Assembly: GCF_016798325.1 (NCBI RefSeq)
Contig: NZ_JAERVO010000001.1
Location: forward strand, 682,001 to 746,000
Length of the DNA stretch: 64,000 nt
DNA from: Marinobacter mangrovi
GTDB taxonomy: Bacteria; Pseudomonadota; Gammaproteobacteria; Pseudomonadales; Oleiphilaceae
Direction of reading: 5' to 3'
Under the pieces are notes generated by a model. The model saw only the letters and a program-made list of their open reading frames with translations, had not been told where the DNA came from and made no database searches. Made by a program: the position numbers and the translations under genes. Shown one piece after another: positions 33,038 to 43,062 of the stretch (its first letter is position 1; every line of letters starts with the position of its first letter).

Positions 33038-33937
33038 ATGTGGTCCTTTCCCATCGACTATATTGAGCCGGTATTCCGGCCGCCGAGTGAGGCGCGTTCC
33101 CTGATACTGCCGCTGACCAACGGCTGCTCCTGGAACAAGTGCACTTTCTGCGAGATGTACACCCAGCCCCAGAAGAAGTTCCGGGCGCGCAAGGACGACG
33201 AGGTGCTGGCCGATATCGAGCGGACCGCTTCGGCCTTCGATGGCCAGGTGCGCCGGGTATTTCTGGCCGATGGCGACGCCATGGTGCTGCCCACCCGGCG
33301 TCTGCTCTGGGTGCTGGAAACGCTCTACGATCGTTTTCCGGCGCTGGAGCGGGTGACCAGTTATTGTCTGCCGCGCAACCTGGCGAAGAAGTCGGTGGAG
33401 GACATGACGGCGCTGAAAGCCGCCGGTCTGCAGATGCTCTATGTGGGGATGGAATCGGGAGACGACGAGGTTCTGGCGCGGGTCAACAAGGGCGAAACGG
33501 CGGAGTCGACTCGCAGCGCGCTGCTCAAGATGCGCGAAGCGGGCATCAAAAGCTCCGTGATGGTTCTGAATGGCCTGGGCGGGAAACAACTTTCGGAGCA
33601 GCACGCCATCAACACCGCTAAGCTGTGCAATGATACCCAGCCGGATTTCCTGTCCACCCTGGTCGTCAGCTTCCCGCAGGGCGAGGAGCGTTTCCGTGCA
33701 GGGTTTGGAGACGGTTTCGAGCCGCTGGACCAGCCGGCCCTGTTCTCGGAGATCGAACAATTCCTGTCCCATCTGGAACTGGATAATACGGTGTTTCGCA
33801 GCGACCACGCCTCCAACTACCTGGTTCTGAAAGGCCGTCTGGGTCGGGATAAACAGCGCTTGCTCGGCGAAGTCCGGCTGGCGATCGAGCAGCCTGGCGC
33901 CATGCCGCTGCGACAGGAGTGGCAGCGCGGCTTGTGA
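33038..33937 (+). CDS. Radical SAM protein with CX4CX2C cluster motif
   Basis: A 299-residue radical SAM protein. The [4Fe-4S] ligands are C30, C35 and C38 in NGCSWNKCTFCEMY, so the spacing is CX4CX2C rather than the common CX3CX2C. LADGDAM, MLYVGMESGDDEVL and LNGLGGK complete the barrel motifs. No auxiliary cluster or substrate-binding domain is apparent. The substrate is unknown. The following DUF1285 gene lies 54 bp downstream. Confidence 0.87.
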   Translation: MWSFPIDYIEPVFRPPSEARSLILPLTNGCSWNKCTFCEMYTQPQKKFRARKDDEVLADIERTASAFDGQVRRVFLADGDAMVLPTRRLLWVLETLYDRFPALERVTSYCLPRNLAKKSVEDMTALKAAGLQMLYVGMESGDDEVLARVNKGETAESTRSALLKMREAGIKSSVMVLNGLGGKQLSEQHAINTAKLCNDTQPDFLSTLVVSFPQGEERFRAGFGDGFEPLDQPALFSEIEQFLSHLELDNTVFRSDHASNYLVLKGRLGRDKQRLLGEVRLAIEQPGAMPLRQEWQRGL

Positions 33938-33991
33938 ATCAGGCCTGGTCGATGGGCGACTGACGCTTGAACGGGATCAACGGGAGAGAGC

Positions 33992-34552
33992 ATGACAGAC
34001 GAGACGAAGCGTATCGAAGAGCAGATCAGGGAAGCCCGCGAGGCGTTCGAGGGCCGGCCACCTTTGGATAAATGGCACCCCGATCTCTCCGGGGATATCG
34101 ACATGCGCATCCTGCGGGACGGAACCTGGCTGTTCCAGGGCAAACCGCTCCAGCGGGAGGCGATCGTGAGACTGTTCGCCACCATACTGCGTCGCGAAGA
34201 CGACGGTGAATATTACCTGGTGACGCCGGTCGAAAAATGGCGGTTGCAGGTCGAGGACACGCCGCTGCTGGCCCATGGTCTGGATGTGAGTGGCGAAGGG
34301 CGCGACCAGGTGCTGACTCTGACGCTGAATACCGGCGAGTCACTGGTGGTCGGTGCCGAGCATCCGCTGCGTATGGACAGCTATGACAGCGGCGAGCCAC
34401 GACCACTCGTTGGGGTGGTGCAGGGGCTGGAAGCCCGCCTGGTCACAGCGGCTTACTATGAGTTGGCCGAATACGCCGTTGCCAGTCCGGACGACGAGCA
34501 GGTACTGGGGGTTTGGAGCGACGGTCAGTTTTTTGAGTTGGGCCAGGGGTAG
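33992..34552 (+). CDS. DUF1285 family protein
   Basis: A 186-residue protein with the DUF1285 features PPLDKWHPDLSGDIDMRILRDGTWLFQGKPLQREAIVRLFATIL in outline and YYLVTPVEKWRLQVEDTPL. The structure-based family is beta-rich, with unknown function. It has a charged N-terminal helix and no signal peptide. A GGGAGAG ribosome binding site precedes it. It may be cotranscribed with the radical SAM gene. Confidence 0.87.
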   Translation: MTDETKRIEEQIREAREAFEGRPPLDKWHPDLSGDIDMRILRDGTWLFQGKPLQREAIVRLFATILRREDDGEYYLVTPVEKWRLQVEDTPLLAHGLDVSGEGRDQVLTLTLNTGESLVVGAEHPLRMDSYDSGEPRPLVGVVQGLEARLVTAAYYELAEYAVASPDDEQVLGVWSDGQFFELGQG

Positions 34553-34824
34553 GGGAAACGAGCGTTTCTTGAGGCGATCCAAACGCTTTTTCCAATTAAT
34601 CGGTCCGGTCCCCTTGAAAAAACGGGGTGCGGTCTCAACCTCAGGTAGCGTACGCAGCAAGACGTTTGTTAAGCTGTTGCATTAAACATCTTGTTTTTTG
34701 TAGAGCCTGGCTCTCGAACGAGGATGGTTGTCGTTAGTCCCTCTGTGCAGTCCGCCTGTTCACGAACACTTTCGATTACCGAGTTACACACACTGCTTAT
34801 TTTTGCGGCACGCAAGGAGATCAC

Positions 34825-35286
34825 ATGGCCCAACCTCGTGTTGTTACCATTCACTACACGCTTACCAACGAACAGGGCGAGCAGCTCGATTCTTCCCGCG
34901 AGGAAGGTCGTGAGCCGCTGACCTATCTGGAAGGCGCGCAGAACATCATCAGCGGTCTGGAATCAGCGCTGAACGAAAAAGAAGCTGGCGAGAAGCTTCA
35001 GGTCTCCGTCGAGCCGGCAGAGGGCTACGGTGAGAAGAATGAAGAGCTGGTTCAGCCGGTTCCGCGTTCCGCCTTTGAAGGCGTTGACACCATCGAGCCG
35101 GGCATGCAGTTCCAGGCACAGACTCCGGGCGGTCCGCAGATCGTTCGCGTCGTGGAAGTTGAGGAAGAAACCGTCACCATCGATGCCAACCATCCGCTGG
35201 CCGGCGAGACCCTGAACTTCGATGTGGAAGTCATCGAAACCCGCGAGCCGACTGAAGAAGAGGTAGAGCACGGCCACGTGCACTAA
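34825..35286 (+). CDS. SlyD-type FKBP peptidyl-prolyl isomerase
   Basis: A 153-residue FKBP-type isomerase with the SlyD/FkpB arrangement: VVTIHYTLTNEQGEQLDSS, LTYLEGAQNIISGLESALNEKEAGEKLQVSVEPAEGYG, an inserted IF domain (about 70-125), and VTIDANHPLAGETLNFDVEVIETR. It lacks the long His/Cys metal-binding tail of E. coli SlyD, ending EHGHVH. Cytoplasmic. Preceded by AAGGAG and followed by a strong terminator; a single-gene unit. The 272 bp upstream hold its promoter, which I could not define. Confidence 0.92.
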   Translation: MAQPRVVTIHYTLTNEQGEQLDSSREEGREPLTYLEGAQNIISGLESALNEKEAGEKLQVSVEPAEGYGEKNEELVQPVPRSAFEGVDTIEPGMQFQAQTPGGPQIVRVVEVEEETVTIDANHPLAGETLNFDVEVIETREPTEEEVEHGHVH

Positions 35287-35309
35287 GCCTCAGGTAGGTT
35301 ATCGAAAAG

Positions 35310-35333
35310 GCGGCTCATTGAGCCGCTTTTTTT
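35310..35333 (+). terminator. Terminator of the FKBP gene
   Basis: GCGGCT/AGCCGC stem with a 5-nt loop, followed by seven T residues, 23 bp after the stop codon. Confidence 0.9.
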
Positions 35334-35384
35334 GTGCCCGAAGAAAAGCGGGGCGCGAGTCCGGCTGTGTGACGATGCTTGCAA

Positions 35385-35414
35385 TAAAAAAGGCGACCCG
35401 AAGGTCGCCTTTTT
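35385..35414. terminator. Bidirectional terminator after ETF-QO gene
   Basis: GGCGACC/GGTCGCC stem with a CGAA loop, flanked by AAAAAA on the left and TTTTT on the right, so it works in both directions. It lies 17 bp after the ETF-QO stop. Confidence 0.9.
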
Positions 35415-35431
35415 GTTCCGGCCGAACGTTA

Positions 35432-37084
35432 TTACATGTTCGGATAGTTCGGACCACCACCGCCTTCCGGCGTGACCCAGGTGATGTTCTGGGCCGGGTC
35501 CTTGATGTCACAGGTCTTACAGTGGACACAGTTCTGGGCGTTGATCTGGAACTTCTTGCCACTGCCGTCGTCCGCTTCCACCACCTCGTACACGCCCGCC
35601 GGGCAGTAACGCTGCGCCGGCTCGTTGTACTTCGGCAGGTTTTCCTGGATCGGGATCTCCGGGTTGCTCAGCTTCAGGTGAATCGGCTGATCTTCCTCGT
35701 GGTTGGTGTTGGAAATGAACACCGAGGACAGGCGGTCGAAGGTCAGCGTGTTGTCCGGCTTCGGATAGTCGATTTTCTTCGACTGGTCAGCCGGCTTCAT
35801 CGTCGCGTAATCCGGTGTGGTGTCCCGGAAGGTGATCGGCAGGCTGCGGTGCAGGATGTTCTGCTCCAGGTAGGCGATGCCGCCGCCGATGATGTTGCCG
35901 AACTTGTGCATGGCCGGGCCGAAGTTGCGCTCGTCGTACAGCTCTTTATACAGCCAGCTGTTCTCGAAACGCTCGGCGAAGCTGGTGATTTCCTCACCGG
36001 ACTTGCCTTCCTTCAGAGCCTCGAAGACCGCTTCAGCGCCCAGCAGGCCGGACTTCATGGCGGTGTGGGAGCCCTTGATCTTGGAGCTGTTCAGCGTACC
36101 GGCGTCACAGCCCAGCAGCAGGCCGCCCGGGAAGCTCATCTTGGGCAGCGCGTTGTAGCCGCCCTTGGTGATGGCTCGTGCACCATAAGCCACCCGCTTG
36201 CCGCCTTCCAGGTACTTGCGAATCTCGGGATGGAGCTTCAGGCGCTGGAATTCCTCGAACGGGCTCATGTGCGGGTTGCTGTAGGACAGGTCGGTGATCA
36301 GACCGACATACACCTGACCGCCTTCCAGGTGATACAGGAAGGAACCGCCGGTGGAACCGGACTCGGTCAGCGGCCAGCCGGTGGTGTGCACGACCAGACC
36401 CGGCTCGTGCTTGTCCGGATCGATGTCCCACAGTTCCTTGATGCCGATACCGTAGTGCTGTGGATCCTTGCCTTCATCCAGGTTGAAATCCTTGATCAGG
36501 CGCTTGCCCAGGTGACCGCGGCAGCCTTCGGAGAACAGGGTGTACTTGGCGCGCAGTTCCATACCCGGCATGTAGCCGTCTTTATGGCTGCCGTCACGGG
36601 CCACGCCCATATCGCCGGTGATGATGCCCTTGACCTGGCCGTCCTCGATGATGGTCTCGGAAGCCGCGAAGCCCGGATACACTTCAACGCCCAGGCCCTC
36701 GGCCTGTTCGGCCAGCCAGCGGCACAGGTTGCCCAGGCTGATGATGTAGTTGCCGTGGTTGTGCATGTTGCGCGGCACAAACGCGTTGGGGACCTTGGTG
36801 GCCGAGTCCTGGCCGCGCAGGACGAAGATGTCGTCGCGGGTGACCGGGGTGTTCAGCGGTGCGCCTTTCTCTTTCCAGTCCGGGAAGAGCTCGTTGAGGG
36901 CAGTCGGTTCGAAGACGGTGCCCGCCATGATATGGGCGCCCACTTCCGAGCCTTTTTCGACGACGCATACGGTGAGTTCTTCGCCGGATTCCTGTGCCAT
37001 CTGCATGATGCGGCAGGCCGCGGACAGCCCTGCAGGGCCCGCACCGACGATCAGAACATCAAATTCCATCGATTCGCGTTCCAC
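35432..37084 (-). CDS. Electron-transfer flavoprotein:ubiquinone oxidoreductase
   Basis: A 550-residue membrane-associated flavoprotein that passes electrons from EtfAB to ubiquinone. Motifs: FAD site FDVLIVGAGPAGLSAACRI; VVEKGSEVGAHIMAG; FPGGLLLGCDAGTLN; and C-terminal 4Fe-4S ligands in CPAGVYEV and NCVHCKTCDIKDP. The start is a GTG at 37084, preceded by GAGGAG and giving MERESMEFD, matching the family; the frame extends to 37132 without such a site. It is divergent from etfBA across a 738-bp region with a PsrA-like operator. Confidence 0.96.
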   Translation of the reverse strand: MERESMEFDVLIVGAGPAGLSAACRIMQMAQESGEELTVCVVEKGSEVGAHIMAGTVFEPTALNELFPDWKEKGAPLNTPVTRDDIFVLRGQDSATKVPNAFVPRNMHNHGNYIISLGNLCRWLAEQAEGLGVEVYPGFAASETIIEDGQVKGIITGDMGVARDGSHKDGYMPGMELRAKYTLFSEGCRGHLGKRLIKDFNLDEGKDPQHYGIGIKELWDIDPDKHEPGLVVHTTGWPLTESGSTGGSFLYHLEGGQVYVGLITDLSYSNPHMSPFEEFQRLKLHPEIRKYLEGGKRVAYGARAITKGGYNALPKMSFPGGLLLGCDAGTLNSSKIKGSHTAMKSGLLGAEAVFEALKEGKSGEEITSFAERFENSWLYKELYDERNFGPAMHKFGNIIGGGIAYLEQNILHRSLPITFRDTTPDYATMKPADQSKKIDYPKPDNTLTFDRLSSVFISNTNHEEDQPIHLKLSNPEIPIQENLPKYNEPAQRYCPAGVYEVVEADDGSGKKFQINAQNCVHCKTCDIKDPAQNITWVTPEGGGGPNYPNM

Positions 37085-37822
37085 GTTGGTCTCCTCAAAC
37101 TTCATTGTGGATATTGGGATTTCGACGCGCATCTGAGAAGCAGCGAAGAAGAATCCGGTTCTCTCTAGTTTTTAGGGCATCCAGGCGGTCAAGGTCGTTT
37201 GTGACTCGCATGGTCCGCACAGCGGTATTGGTAAATCGCTCTGCGGAGTATATAGTACCCAAAGCCTGGGCGACAAACGAACGTGTTACCGCCCAAAGGC
37301 TTGTGTCACAGGCGCAAAGGATACAATATAATAAAAATCAAACAAACGTTTGTTTGAAAATCGCCGTGCCCCGTGGCACTGTGGCGAACCATTGGCCCCA
37401 AATGCAATCGAGCAGGAGAGGTCACTGGCTGCCGGCGGCTGTATAGTGACATCGCCAACGCGACGGCTATGACATGCCTTACCGGGCGCCATTGTAATAC
37501 CGATGACGGTGCTGTGTAATGCCTGCACGACTATTGACCCCCCTGGGCTTTGTCGTCAGTATTATGGCGCTTTTAACAAGGGGCTAAATGATAAGGCTGG
37601 CCCGTTGTTCAACGTGCATTTGTGCGAATGCCGCACGCACCGTTGGTGAGAGGCCCGTTTAATAAAGAGCTGGAAAAGCCGGAACGGATGGCCTCGACGA
37701 AACCGTACGATTGGTCCCAGGACGAATCGATGCGACAGGAATCATTGGTATGGACGTGGCCTGGCCCGTCAGATACTGCATGATTGCAAGTCTTAAACCC
37801 ATCGTAGAAGAACGAGGAATCT
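37085..37822. other. Long divergent regulatory region between ETF-QO and etfBA
   Basis: This 738-bp region has no convincing gene. It contains a perfect palindrome (37338-37357) and, just left of it, a perfect TATAAT at 37327-37332 on the plus strand, so a rightward promoter would have its start under the palindrome. That would leave a leader of about 470 nt before etfB; a second, nearer promoter may exist but I could not define one. Confidence 0.55.
37338..37357. promoter_or_regulatory. PsrA-like TetR operator
   Basis: A perfect 20-bp palindrome with core CAAACAAAC/GTTTGTTTG. The PsrA consensus in Pseudomonas is (G/C)AAAC-N2-4-GTTT(G/C), and PsrA is a fatty-acid-responsive TetR regulator of beta-oxidation and etf genes there. 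It lies between etfBA and the ETF-QO gene and could regulate both. Confidence 0.72.
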
Positions 37823-38572
37823 ATGAAGGTTCTGGTCGCTGTTAAACGTGTAATCGACTACAACGTAAAGGTTCGCGTCAAGCCGGATAACACCGGCGTC
37901 GATCTTGCCAACGTCAAGATGGCGATGAACCCTTTCTGCGAAATCGCTGTGGAAGAAGCGGTTCGCCTGAAAGAGAAAGGGGTTGCCACTGAAATCGTTG
38001 TGGTTTCCATTGGTCCCAAGGCTGCCCAGGAGCAGATCCGTACCGCTCTGGCCCTCGGTGCCGACCGCGGTATCCACGTCGAGACCGACGAGGAAGTCCA
38101 GTCCCTGGAAGCCGCCAAGCTGCTGAAGGCCGTTGTCGAGAAGGAAGAGCCCAAGCTGGTTATCCTGGGTAAACAGTCCATCGACACCGACAACAACCAG
38201 ACGGGCCAGATGCTGGCCGCGCTGACCGGTATGGGTCAGGGCACTTTCGCGTCGGAAGTGGTTGTTGAAGGCGAGAAGGTCAACGTGACCCGTGAAGTGG
38301 ACGGCGGTCTGGTGACGGTATCCCTGAACCTGCCGGCTGTGGTGACCACGGACCTGCGTCTGAACGAACCGCGTTACGCTTCGCTGCCCAACATCATGAA
38401 AGCCAAGAAGAAGCCGCTCGACAGCATGAGCCCGGCCGATCTGGGCGTTGATGTGGCTCCGCGCCTGTCCACCCTGAAGGTTGAGGCTCCGGCTTCCCGT
38501 CAGGCCGGTGTGAAGGTTGCCGATGTGGCAGAACTCGTCGACAAACTGAAGAACGAAGCGAAGGTGATCTAA
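37823..38572 (+). CDS. etfB: Electron-transfer flavoprotein subunit beta
   Basis: A 249-residue protein with the beta-subunit start [20 protein letters not shown] and the ETF-beta signature (VKRV..., [53 protein letters not shown]-type). With EtfA it accepts electrons from acyl-CoA dehydrogenases, for example the LiuA enzyme encoded further right. It is immediately followed by etfA with no spacer. Confidence 0.97.
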   Translation: MKVLVAVKRVIDYNVKVRVKPDNTGVDLANVKMAMNPFCEIAVEEAVRLKEKGVATEIVVVSIGPKAAQEQIRTALALGADRGIHVETDEEVQSLEAAKLLKAVVEKEEPKLVILGKQSIDTDNNQTGQMLAALTGMGQGTFASEVVVEGEKVNVTREVDGGLVTVSLNLPAVVTTDLRLNEPRYASLPNIMKAKKKPLDSMSPADLGVDVAPRLSTLKVEAPASRQAGVKVADVAELVDKLKNEAKVI

Positions 38573-39514
38573 ATGAGCATCCTTGTAATTGCTGAACATG
38601 ACAACAGCAGCCTGAAGCAGGCGACCCTGAATGTCGTCGCGGCGGCCAAGGCTGTAGGTGGTGACGTCGACGTTCTGGTTGCCGGCGAGAACTGCGGCGC
38701 CGTAGGCGAAGCAGCGGCCAAGATCGAAGGCGTCAACAAGGTTCTGGTTGCGGACAACGCGGCTTACGGCCATTTCCTGGCGGAAAACCTGTCCCTGCTG
38801 GTGTCCGACCTGGGCAAGAACTACGGCCACATCTTCGCAGCTGCCGGCACCACCGGTAAGGACTTTATGCCGCGCGTTGCCGCGCTGCTGGATGTTGCTC
38901 AGATCTCCGACATCGTTCGTGTCGAGTCTGAAGACACCTTCGTGCGTCCGATCTACGCCGGTAATGCCATTGCAACCGTGAAGAGCAGCGACGGCATCAA
39001 GGTTGTGACCGTTCGTCCGACCGCGTTTGATCCCGTGGCTGGTGAAGGCGGTTCTGCATCCGTTGAGACCGTTGACGGTGCTCAGGACGCAGGCGTGTCT
39101 TCCTTCGTCAGCGAGCAGCTGGCCGAGTCCGATCGTCCGGACCTGGGCAGTGCCGGTATCGTGATCTCCGGTGGTCGCGGCATGCAGAACGGCGAAAACT
39201 TCCAGATGCTGGAAAAAGTCGCGGATCTGCTGGGTGCCGCTGTGGGTGCATCCCGTGCCGCGGTTGACGCCGGTTTCGTACCGAACGACATGCAGGTCGG
39301 TCAAACCGGTAAGATCGTGGCGCCGCAGCTGTACGTGGCCGTCGGTATCTCTGGCGCGATCCAGCACCTGGCGGGCATGTCCGACTCCAAGGTGATCGTT
39401 GCGATCAACAAGGACGAAGAAGCCCCGATCTTCCAGGTCGCGGACTATGGCTTGGTTGCGGACCTGTTCGAAGCGGTTCCGCAGCTCGAGGAAGAACTGA
39501 AGAAAGTTCTGTAA
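38573..39514 (+). CDS. etfA: Electron-transfer flavoprotein subunit alpha
   Basis: A 313-residue FAD-binding alpha subunit. The N-terminal domain begins [25 protein letters not shown], and the FAD domain contains [15 protein letters not shown]-like ([18 protein letters not shown]), [44 protein letters not shown] and [16 protein letters not shown], the ETF-alpha signature. The ATG follows the etfB stop directly. A strong terminator ends the pair. Confidence 0.97.
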   Translation: MSILVIAEHDNSSLKQATLNVVAAAKAVGGDVDVLVAGENCGAVGEAAAKIEGVNKVLVADNAAYGHFLAENLSLLVSDLGKNYGHIFAAAGTTGKDFMPRVAALLDVAQISDIVRVESEDTFVRPIYAGNAIATVKSSDGIKVVTVRPTAFDPVAGEGGSASVETVDGAQDAGVSSFVSEQLAESDRPDLGSAGIVISGGRGMQNGENFQMLEKVADLLGAAVGASRAAVDAGFVPNDMQVGQTGKIVAPQLYVAVGISGAIQHLAGMSDSKVIVAINKDEEAPIFQVADYGLVADLFEAVPQLEEELKKVL

Positions 39515-39528
39515 AGGACGGATTCAGT

Positions 39529-39559
39529 TAAAAAAGGGCGCCATAACGGCGCCCTTTTT
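39529..39559. terminator. Terminator after etfA
   Basis: GGGCGCC/GGCGCCC stem with a 5-nt loop, flanked by AAAAAA and TTTTT, so it may act in both directions, also for the convergent CoA-transferase gene. Confidence 0.9.
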
Positions 39560-39584
39560 GTTGGTGTGAAAGGGTGTCCTCTCG

Positions 39585-41114
39585 TCAAAGCGTGTACAAA
39601 CGCCGATCGGTGACATGGAGTCGGCTGGAGATGGCCGGGCGGAAGTCCATGTAGGCCAGGATATCGCGATCCAGATCCAGCCCCGGCGCTATCTCGATCA
39701 GCTCCAGGCCGTTCTCGGTGAGCTGGAACACGCATCGCTCGGTGATGTAGAACACACGCTGCCCGCGTTCCAGGGCGTAGCGGCCATTGAAGGTCAGGTG
39801 CTCGACCTCCTTCACGAACTTGCGTCCGGTTCCGCTCTCTTCAATTCGCAGGCCGTCCTCGTCGATGGCGATGGATTGTTTGCCCGCCTCGAAAGTGCCC
39901 ATGAAAAAGACCTCACGGGCATTCTGACTGATGTTGATGAAGCCCCCGGCACCCGACAGACGCGACCCGAAACGGCTTACATTGACGTTGCCGTGCCGAT
40001 CCACCTGTGCCATCCCCAGATACGCCTGATCCAGACCGCCTCCATCATAGAAGTCGAACTGGGCCGGTTGGTCGATCACCGCCTCGGCATTGGCGGCGGC
40101 CCCGAAGCTCAGTCCGCCGGCCGGGCGACCGCCGATGGCGCCGGGTTCGATGGTCAGGGTGATCCGATCCAGCAAACCTTTTTCTGCTGCCACCTCAGCC
40201 ACCTGTTCCGGCATGCCGATACCGAGATTGACGACAGCGCCCGGTTCCAGATGCTCGGCCGCCCGGCGGCCAATCAGCTTGCGGATACTGAGCGGGTCGC
40301 CCCCCTCCAGGGCCGGCAGCCGGATCTCGCTGGTGTAGGCCGGGTTGTAGGGCTCGGCAAACGTTTGTAGATGTTCTTCCGGCTTCGCCAGGATGATGTG
40401 ATCCACGAGTATGCCGGGTATCTGCACGCGTTCGGGATGAAGCTGGTGCCGCTCCGTCAGACGCTCCACCTGCACGAACACCTTGCCGCCGGAATTGTGG
40501 ACTGCCTGGGCGATGGCCAGGCTTTCCAGGGGCAGGGCCTCCTTCTCGGTGGTGATGTTGCCGCGGGCATCCGCCGTGGTGCCTCGCAGGAACGCCACAT
40601 GGATCGGGAAGGTGGGATAGAACAGGTAGTCGCGACCCTTGAGGTTCATCACCTCCACCAGATCCTCCTCGGTGCGCTCGTTCATCCGCCCACCGCCGTG
40701 GCGGGGGTCGACAAACGAATGCAGGCCCACGTGGGTCAGCATGCCGGGCTTGCCGGCGGCGATGTCCCGGTAGAGCTGCGCAATCACGCCCTGGGGCAGG
40801 TTGTAGGCCTCGATGCGGTTGTTGCAGGCCAGGGCGCCCAGCTTGGGAACCAGGCCCCAGTGGCCACCGATCACCCGTTTGACGAGACCCTCGTGGGCCA
40901 GGTGGTTCAGCCCCCGGTCGCCGCCATCCCCCTGACCGGCCGCGTAGATCAGGGTCAGGTTGTGGGGTGCCTGTTCGGCCACAAAACGGTGTTCGAGGGC
41001 TCGGGCCAGGGCTTCCGGAAAGCCGATTCCAACAAACCCGCCTGTGGCCAGTGTCGCGCCTTCCGGGACGAGGGCGGCCGCCTGCTCTGCGGAAATCAGT
41101 TTGGGGTGTGACAT
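39585..41114 (-). CDS. Acyl-CoA:carboxylate CoA-transferase (YdiF/propionate CoA-transferase type)
   Basis: A 509-residue fused alpha-beta class I CoA-transferase. The alpha half shows [22 protein letters not shown]; the beta half shows [20 protein letters not shown] and the catalytic-glutamate region [15 protein letters not shown]. These enzymes move CoA between acetyl-CoA or acetoacetyl-CoA and short acids. It is the last gene after TRAP dctM (9 bp apart), so it probably activates the acid the transporter brings in. Confidence 0.9.
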   Translation of the reverse strand: MSHPKLISAEQAAALVPEGATLATGGFVGIGFPEALARALEHRFVAEQAPHNLTLIYAAGQGDGGDRGLNHLAHEGLVKRVIGGHWGLVPKLGALACNNRIEAYNLPQGVIAQLYRDIAAGKPGMLTHVGLHSFVDPRHGGGRMNERTEEDLVEVMNLKGRDYLFYPTFPIHVAFLRGTTADARGNITTEKEALPLESLAIAQAVHNSGGKVFVQVERLTERHQLHPERVQIPGILVDHIILAKPEEHLQTFAEPYNPAYTSEIRLPALEGGDPLSIRKLIGRRAAEHLEPGAVVNLGIGMPEQVAEVAAEKGLLDRITLTIEPGAIGGRPAGGLSFGAAANAEAVIDQPAQFDFYDGGGLDQAYLGMAQVDRHGNVNVSRFGSRLSGAGGFINISQNAREVFFMGTFEAGKQSIAIDEDGLRIEESGTGRKFVKEVEHLTFNGRYALERGQRVFYITERCVFQLTENGLELIEIAPGLDLDRDILAYMDFRPAISSRLHVTDRRLYTL

Positions 41115-41123
41115 CGAAACCTC

Positions 41124-42482
41124 CTACTGTCCGCTGTAGGCCTGGGCCGGTAGCCAGGTCACCAGATCAGGCCACAGGAAGATGATCGCCAGGACCGATG
41201 CCTGCAGCAGGATGAAGGGGGTCACGCCCTTGTAGAGCGTTTTCACACCAATTGATGGCGGCGCCACACCCTTGCAGTAGAACAGCGAGAAACCGACGGG
41301 CGGCGTCAGGAACGAGGTCTGCAGGCAGACCGCAAACAGCACGGTGAACCAGACAATATCGAAGCCCAGCGTGTGGATGACCGGCGCCACCAGCGGCAGG
41401 ATGATCAGCGTGATCTCGATCCAGTCCAGTACGAAACCGAGCAGGAAGGTCAGCAGCAGGATGCAGATCACCACACCATGAGGACCAAATGGCAGCCCGT
41501 GGAGGGCATCGGCGATCATCTCGTCACCACCCAGCCCGCGCAGGACCAGCGAGAATGCCGTAGCGCCGATCAGCAGGGCGAAGATGAACGCGGTGGTCTG
41601 GCTGGTCTCCCGGCACACTTCGCGCATCACCTGCCTGTTCAGCCGTTTGTTGGCCAGTGCCAGCAGGGTGGCGCCGAACGCACCGACGCCCGAGGCCTCG
41701 GTTGGTGTCGCAATCCCGGCAAAGATGCTGCCCAGCACCGCGAGGATCAGGAACGCCGGCGGCAGGATGGACTTCAGGGCGTCCAGAATGATGCCAAAGT
41801 TGACCGGCTCGGCATCATTGCCTGCTGGCGCCACATCCGGTCGCATCCAGCCGCGAATCACGATATAGAGCACGAAGACAACGCCCAGCAAGGCGCTCGG
41901 GAACACCGCGCCCATAAACAGGTCGCCGACCGACATGGCCAATTGATCGGCCATCATCACCAGCATGATCGACGGCGGCATCAGGATGCCCAGCGTGCCG
42001 ACGGCGCAGACCGTCCCGACCGCCAGTTCCGGCTGATACTCCCGCTTGAGCATGACCGGTACGGCCAGCAGAGTGAGAAGGGCGACGGACGCACCGACGA
42101 TGCCGGTGGATGCCGCCAGAAGCAGGCCGATGATCACCACGGCGATGGCGGTACCGCCGTTGAGTCGCCCGAACAGCCGGGAGACATTGAGCATTAGCTT
42201 TTCAGCCATGCCGGAGCGGTCCAGCATCTGACCCATGAATACGAACATCGGGATCGCAACCAGCACCCAGCTGCTCATGGTGCCCCAGATCCGGTCGATG
42301 GCCAGTGAGGTGTAACTCCAATCGATGGCGATAAACGTATCGAGATAGTTATCCGACAGCATGGCAAGGCCGGTAAAGGCGATCGCGACGCCACCCAGGG
42401 CCCAGGCAATCGGGAAACCGGTAAAGATCAGCAGGATGAACGAGGCGAACATCCCGATCGCGAGCATTTCATTAATCGGCAT
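41124..42482 (-). CDS. dctM: TRAP transporter large membrane subunit (DctM type)
   Basis: A 452-residue inner-membrane protein with about 12 hydrophobic segments. It begins MPINEMLAIGMFASFILLIFTGFPIAWALGG in outline and has the DctM features GILMPPSIMLVMMADQLAMSVGDLFMGAVFPSALLG and FAGIATPTEASGVGAFGA. It forms the ion-coupled permease with DctQ. The ATG at 42482 overlaps the dctQ end by 11 bp; the frame upstream only shadows dctQ. Confidence 0.93.
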   Translation of the reverse strand: MPINEMLAIGMFASFILLIFTGFPIAWALGGVAIAFTGLAMLSDNYLDTFIAIDWSYTSLAIDRIWGTMSSWVLVAIPMFVFMGQMLDRSGMAEKLMLNVSRLFGRLNGGTAIAVVIIGLLLAASTGIVGASVALLTLLAVPVMLKREYQPELAVGTVCAVGTLGILMPPSIMLVMMADQLAMSVGDLFMGAVFPSALLGVVFVLYIVIRGWMRPDVAPAGNDAEPVNFGIILDALKSILPPAFLILAVLGSIFAGIATPTEASGVGAFGATLLALANKRLNRQVMREVCRETSQTTAFIFALLIGATAFSLVLRGLGGDEMIADALHGLPFGPHGVVICILLLTFLLGFVLDWIEITLIILPLVAPVIHTLGFDIVWFTVLFAVCLQTSFLTPPVGFSLFYCKGVAPPSIGVKTLYKGVTPFILLQASVLAIIFLWPDLVTWLPAQAYSGQ

Positions 42483-43062
42483 GGCGCACCTCCGATCCGG
42501 CCAGGAAAGCGACCAAACGTGTAAACCGGGAAAACGCGGCAAGCAGAACTAACCCCAGTCCAAGTGGCAACGCACTCTTGATGATCCAGCGGTGGCTGAG
42601 CCCGCCCGGTGCGCTGGAGGCTTCGTTCATGTGCCAGGAGTCGATAACGTAGGGCACCGAGTAATACAGCAACAAGCCGATGAACGGCCCCAGCAACAGG
42701 AGCATGCCGCCGAGTTCGATCCAGGCCTGGGTGCGGAAACTGAAGCGTTCGCGGAACAGGTCAACACGGACGTGATTGTCCCGCAGCAGCGCATAGGACA
42801 GGGCGATCAGGAAGCCGGCGGAATAGATGTGCCATTGCAGTTCCTCCAGCTCGATGAAGCCCTGGGAGAAAACATAGCGGGACACCACGTTGACGATGAT
42901 GACCAGCATCAGCACCGGCCACAGCCAAGCGCTGAATTCGCCGATGTGCCGGATCAGACCGTCCAGCACCCGGGAAATCGGGGTGTGAGGCAGCACCTCA
43001 CCAGACAGCCCCTGCGGCGCCGGCTCAAGCTCGGGGGCAGTGGCCTCGATGGAAGCGTTCAT
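42472..43062 (-). CDS. dctQ: TRAP transporter small membrane subunit (DctQ type)
   Basis: A 196-residue protein with four hydrophobic segments and the DctQ pattern FSAWLWPVLMLVIIVNVVSRYVFSQGFIELEELQWHIYSAGFLIALSYALLRDNHVRVD in outline. It has a polar N-terminal tail of about 45 residues. It bridges the substrate-binding protein and DctM. Located between dctP and dctM. Confidence 0.92.
   Translation of the reverse strand: MNASIEATAPELEPAPQGLSGEVLPHTPISRVLDGLIRHIGEFSAWLWPVLMLVIIVNVVSRYVFSQGFIELEELQWHIYSAGFLIALSYALLRDNHVRVDLFRERFSFRTQAWIELGGMLLLLGPFIGLLLYYSVPYVIDSWHMNEASSAPGGLSHRWIIKSALPLGLGLVLLAAFSRFTRLVAFLAGSEVRHAD

Noticed and set aside
35318-37168. A 616-codon open frame antisense to the ETF-QO gene
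   Set aside because: The sense frame is a full ETF-QO with all motifs. The antisense frame comes from biased third-codon GC and has no family resemblance.
37793-39367. A 524-codon frame antisense to etfB-etfA
   Set aside because: Same reason: EtfB and EtfA are clear in the sense direction, and the antisense protein is compositionally odd (His/Gly/Gln-rich).
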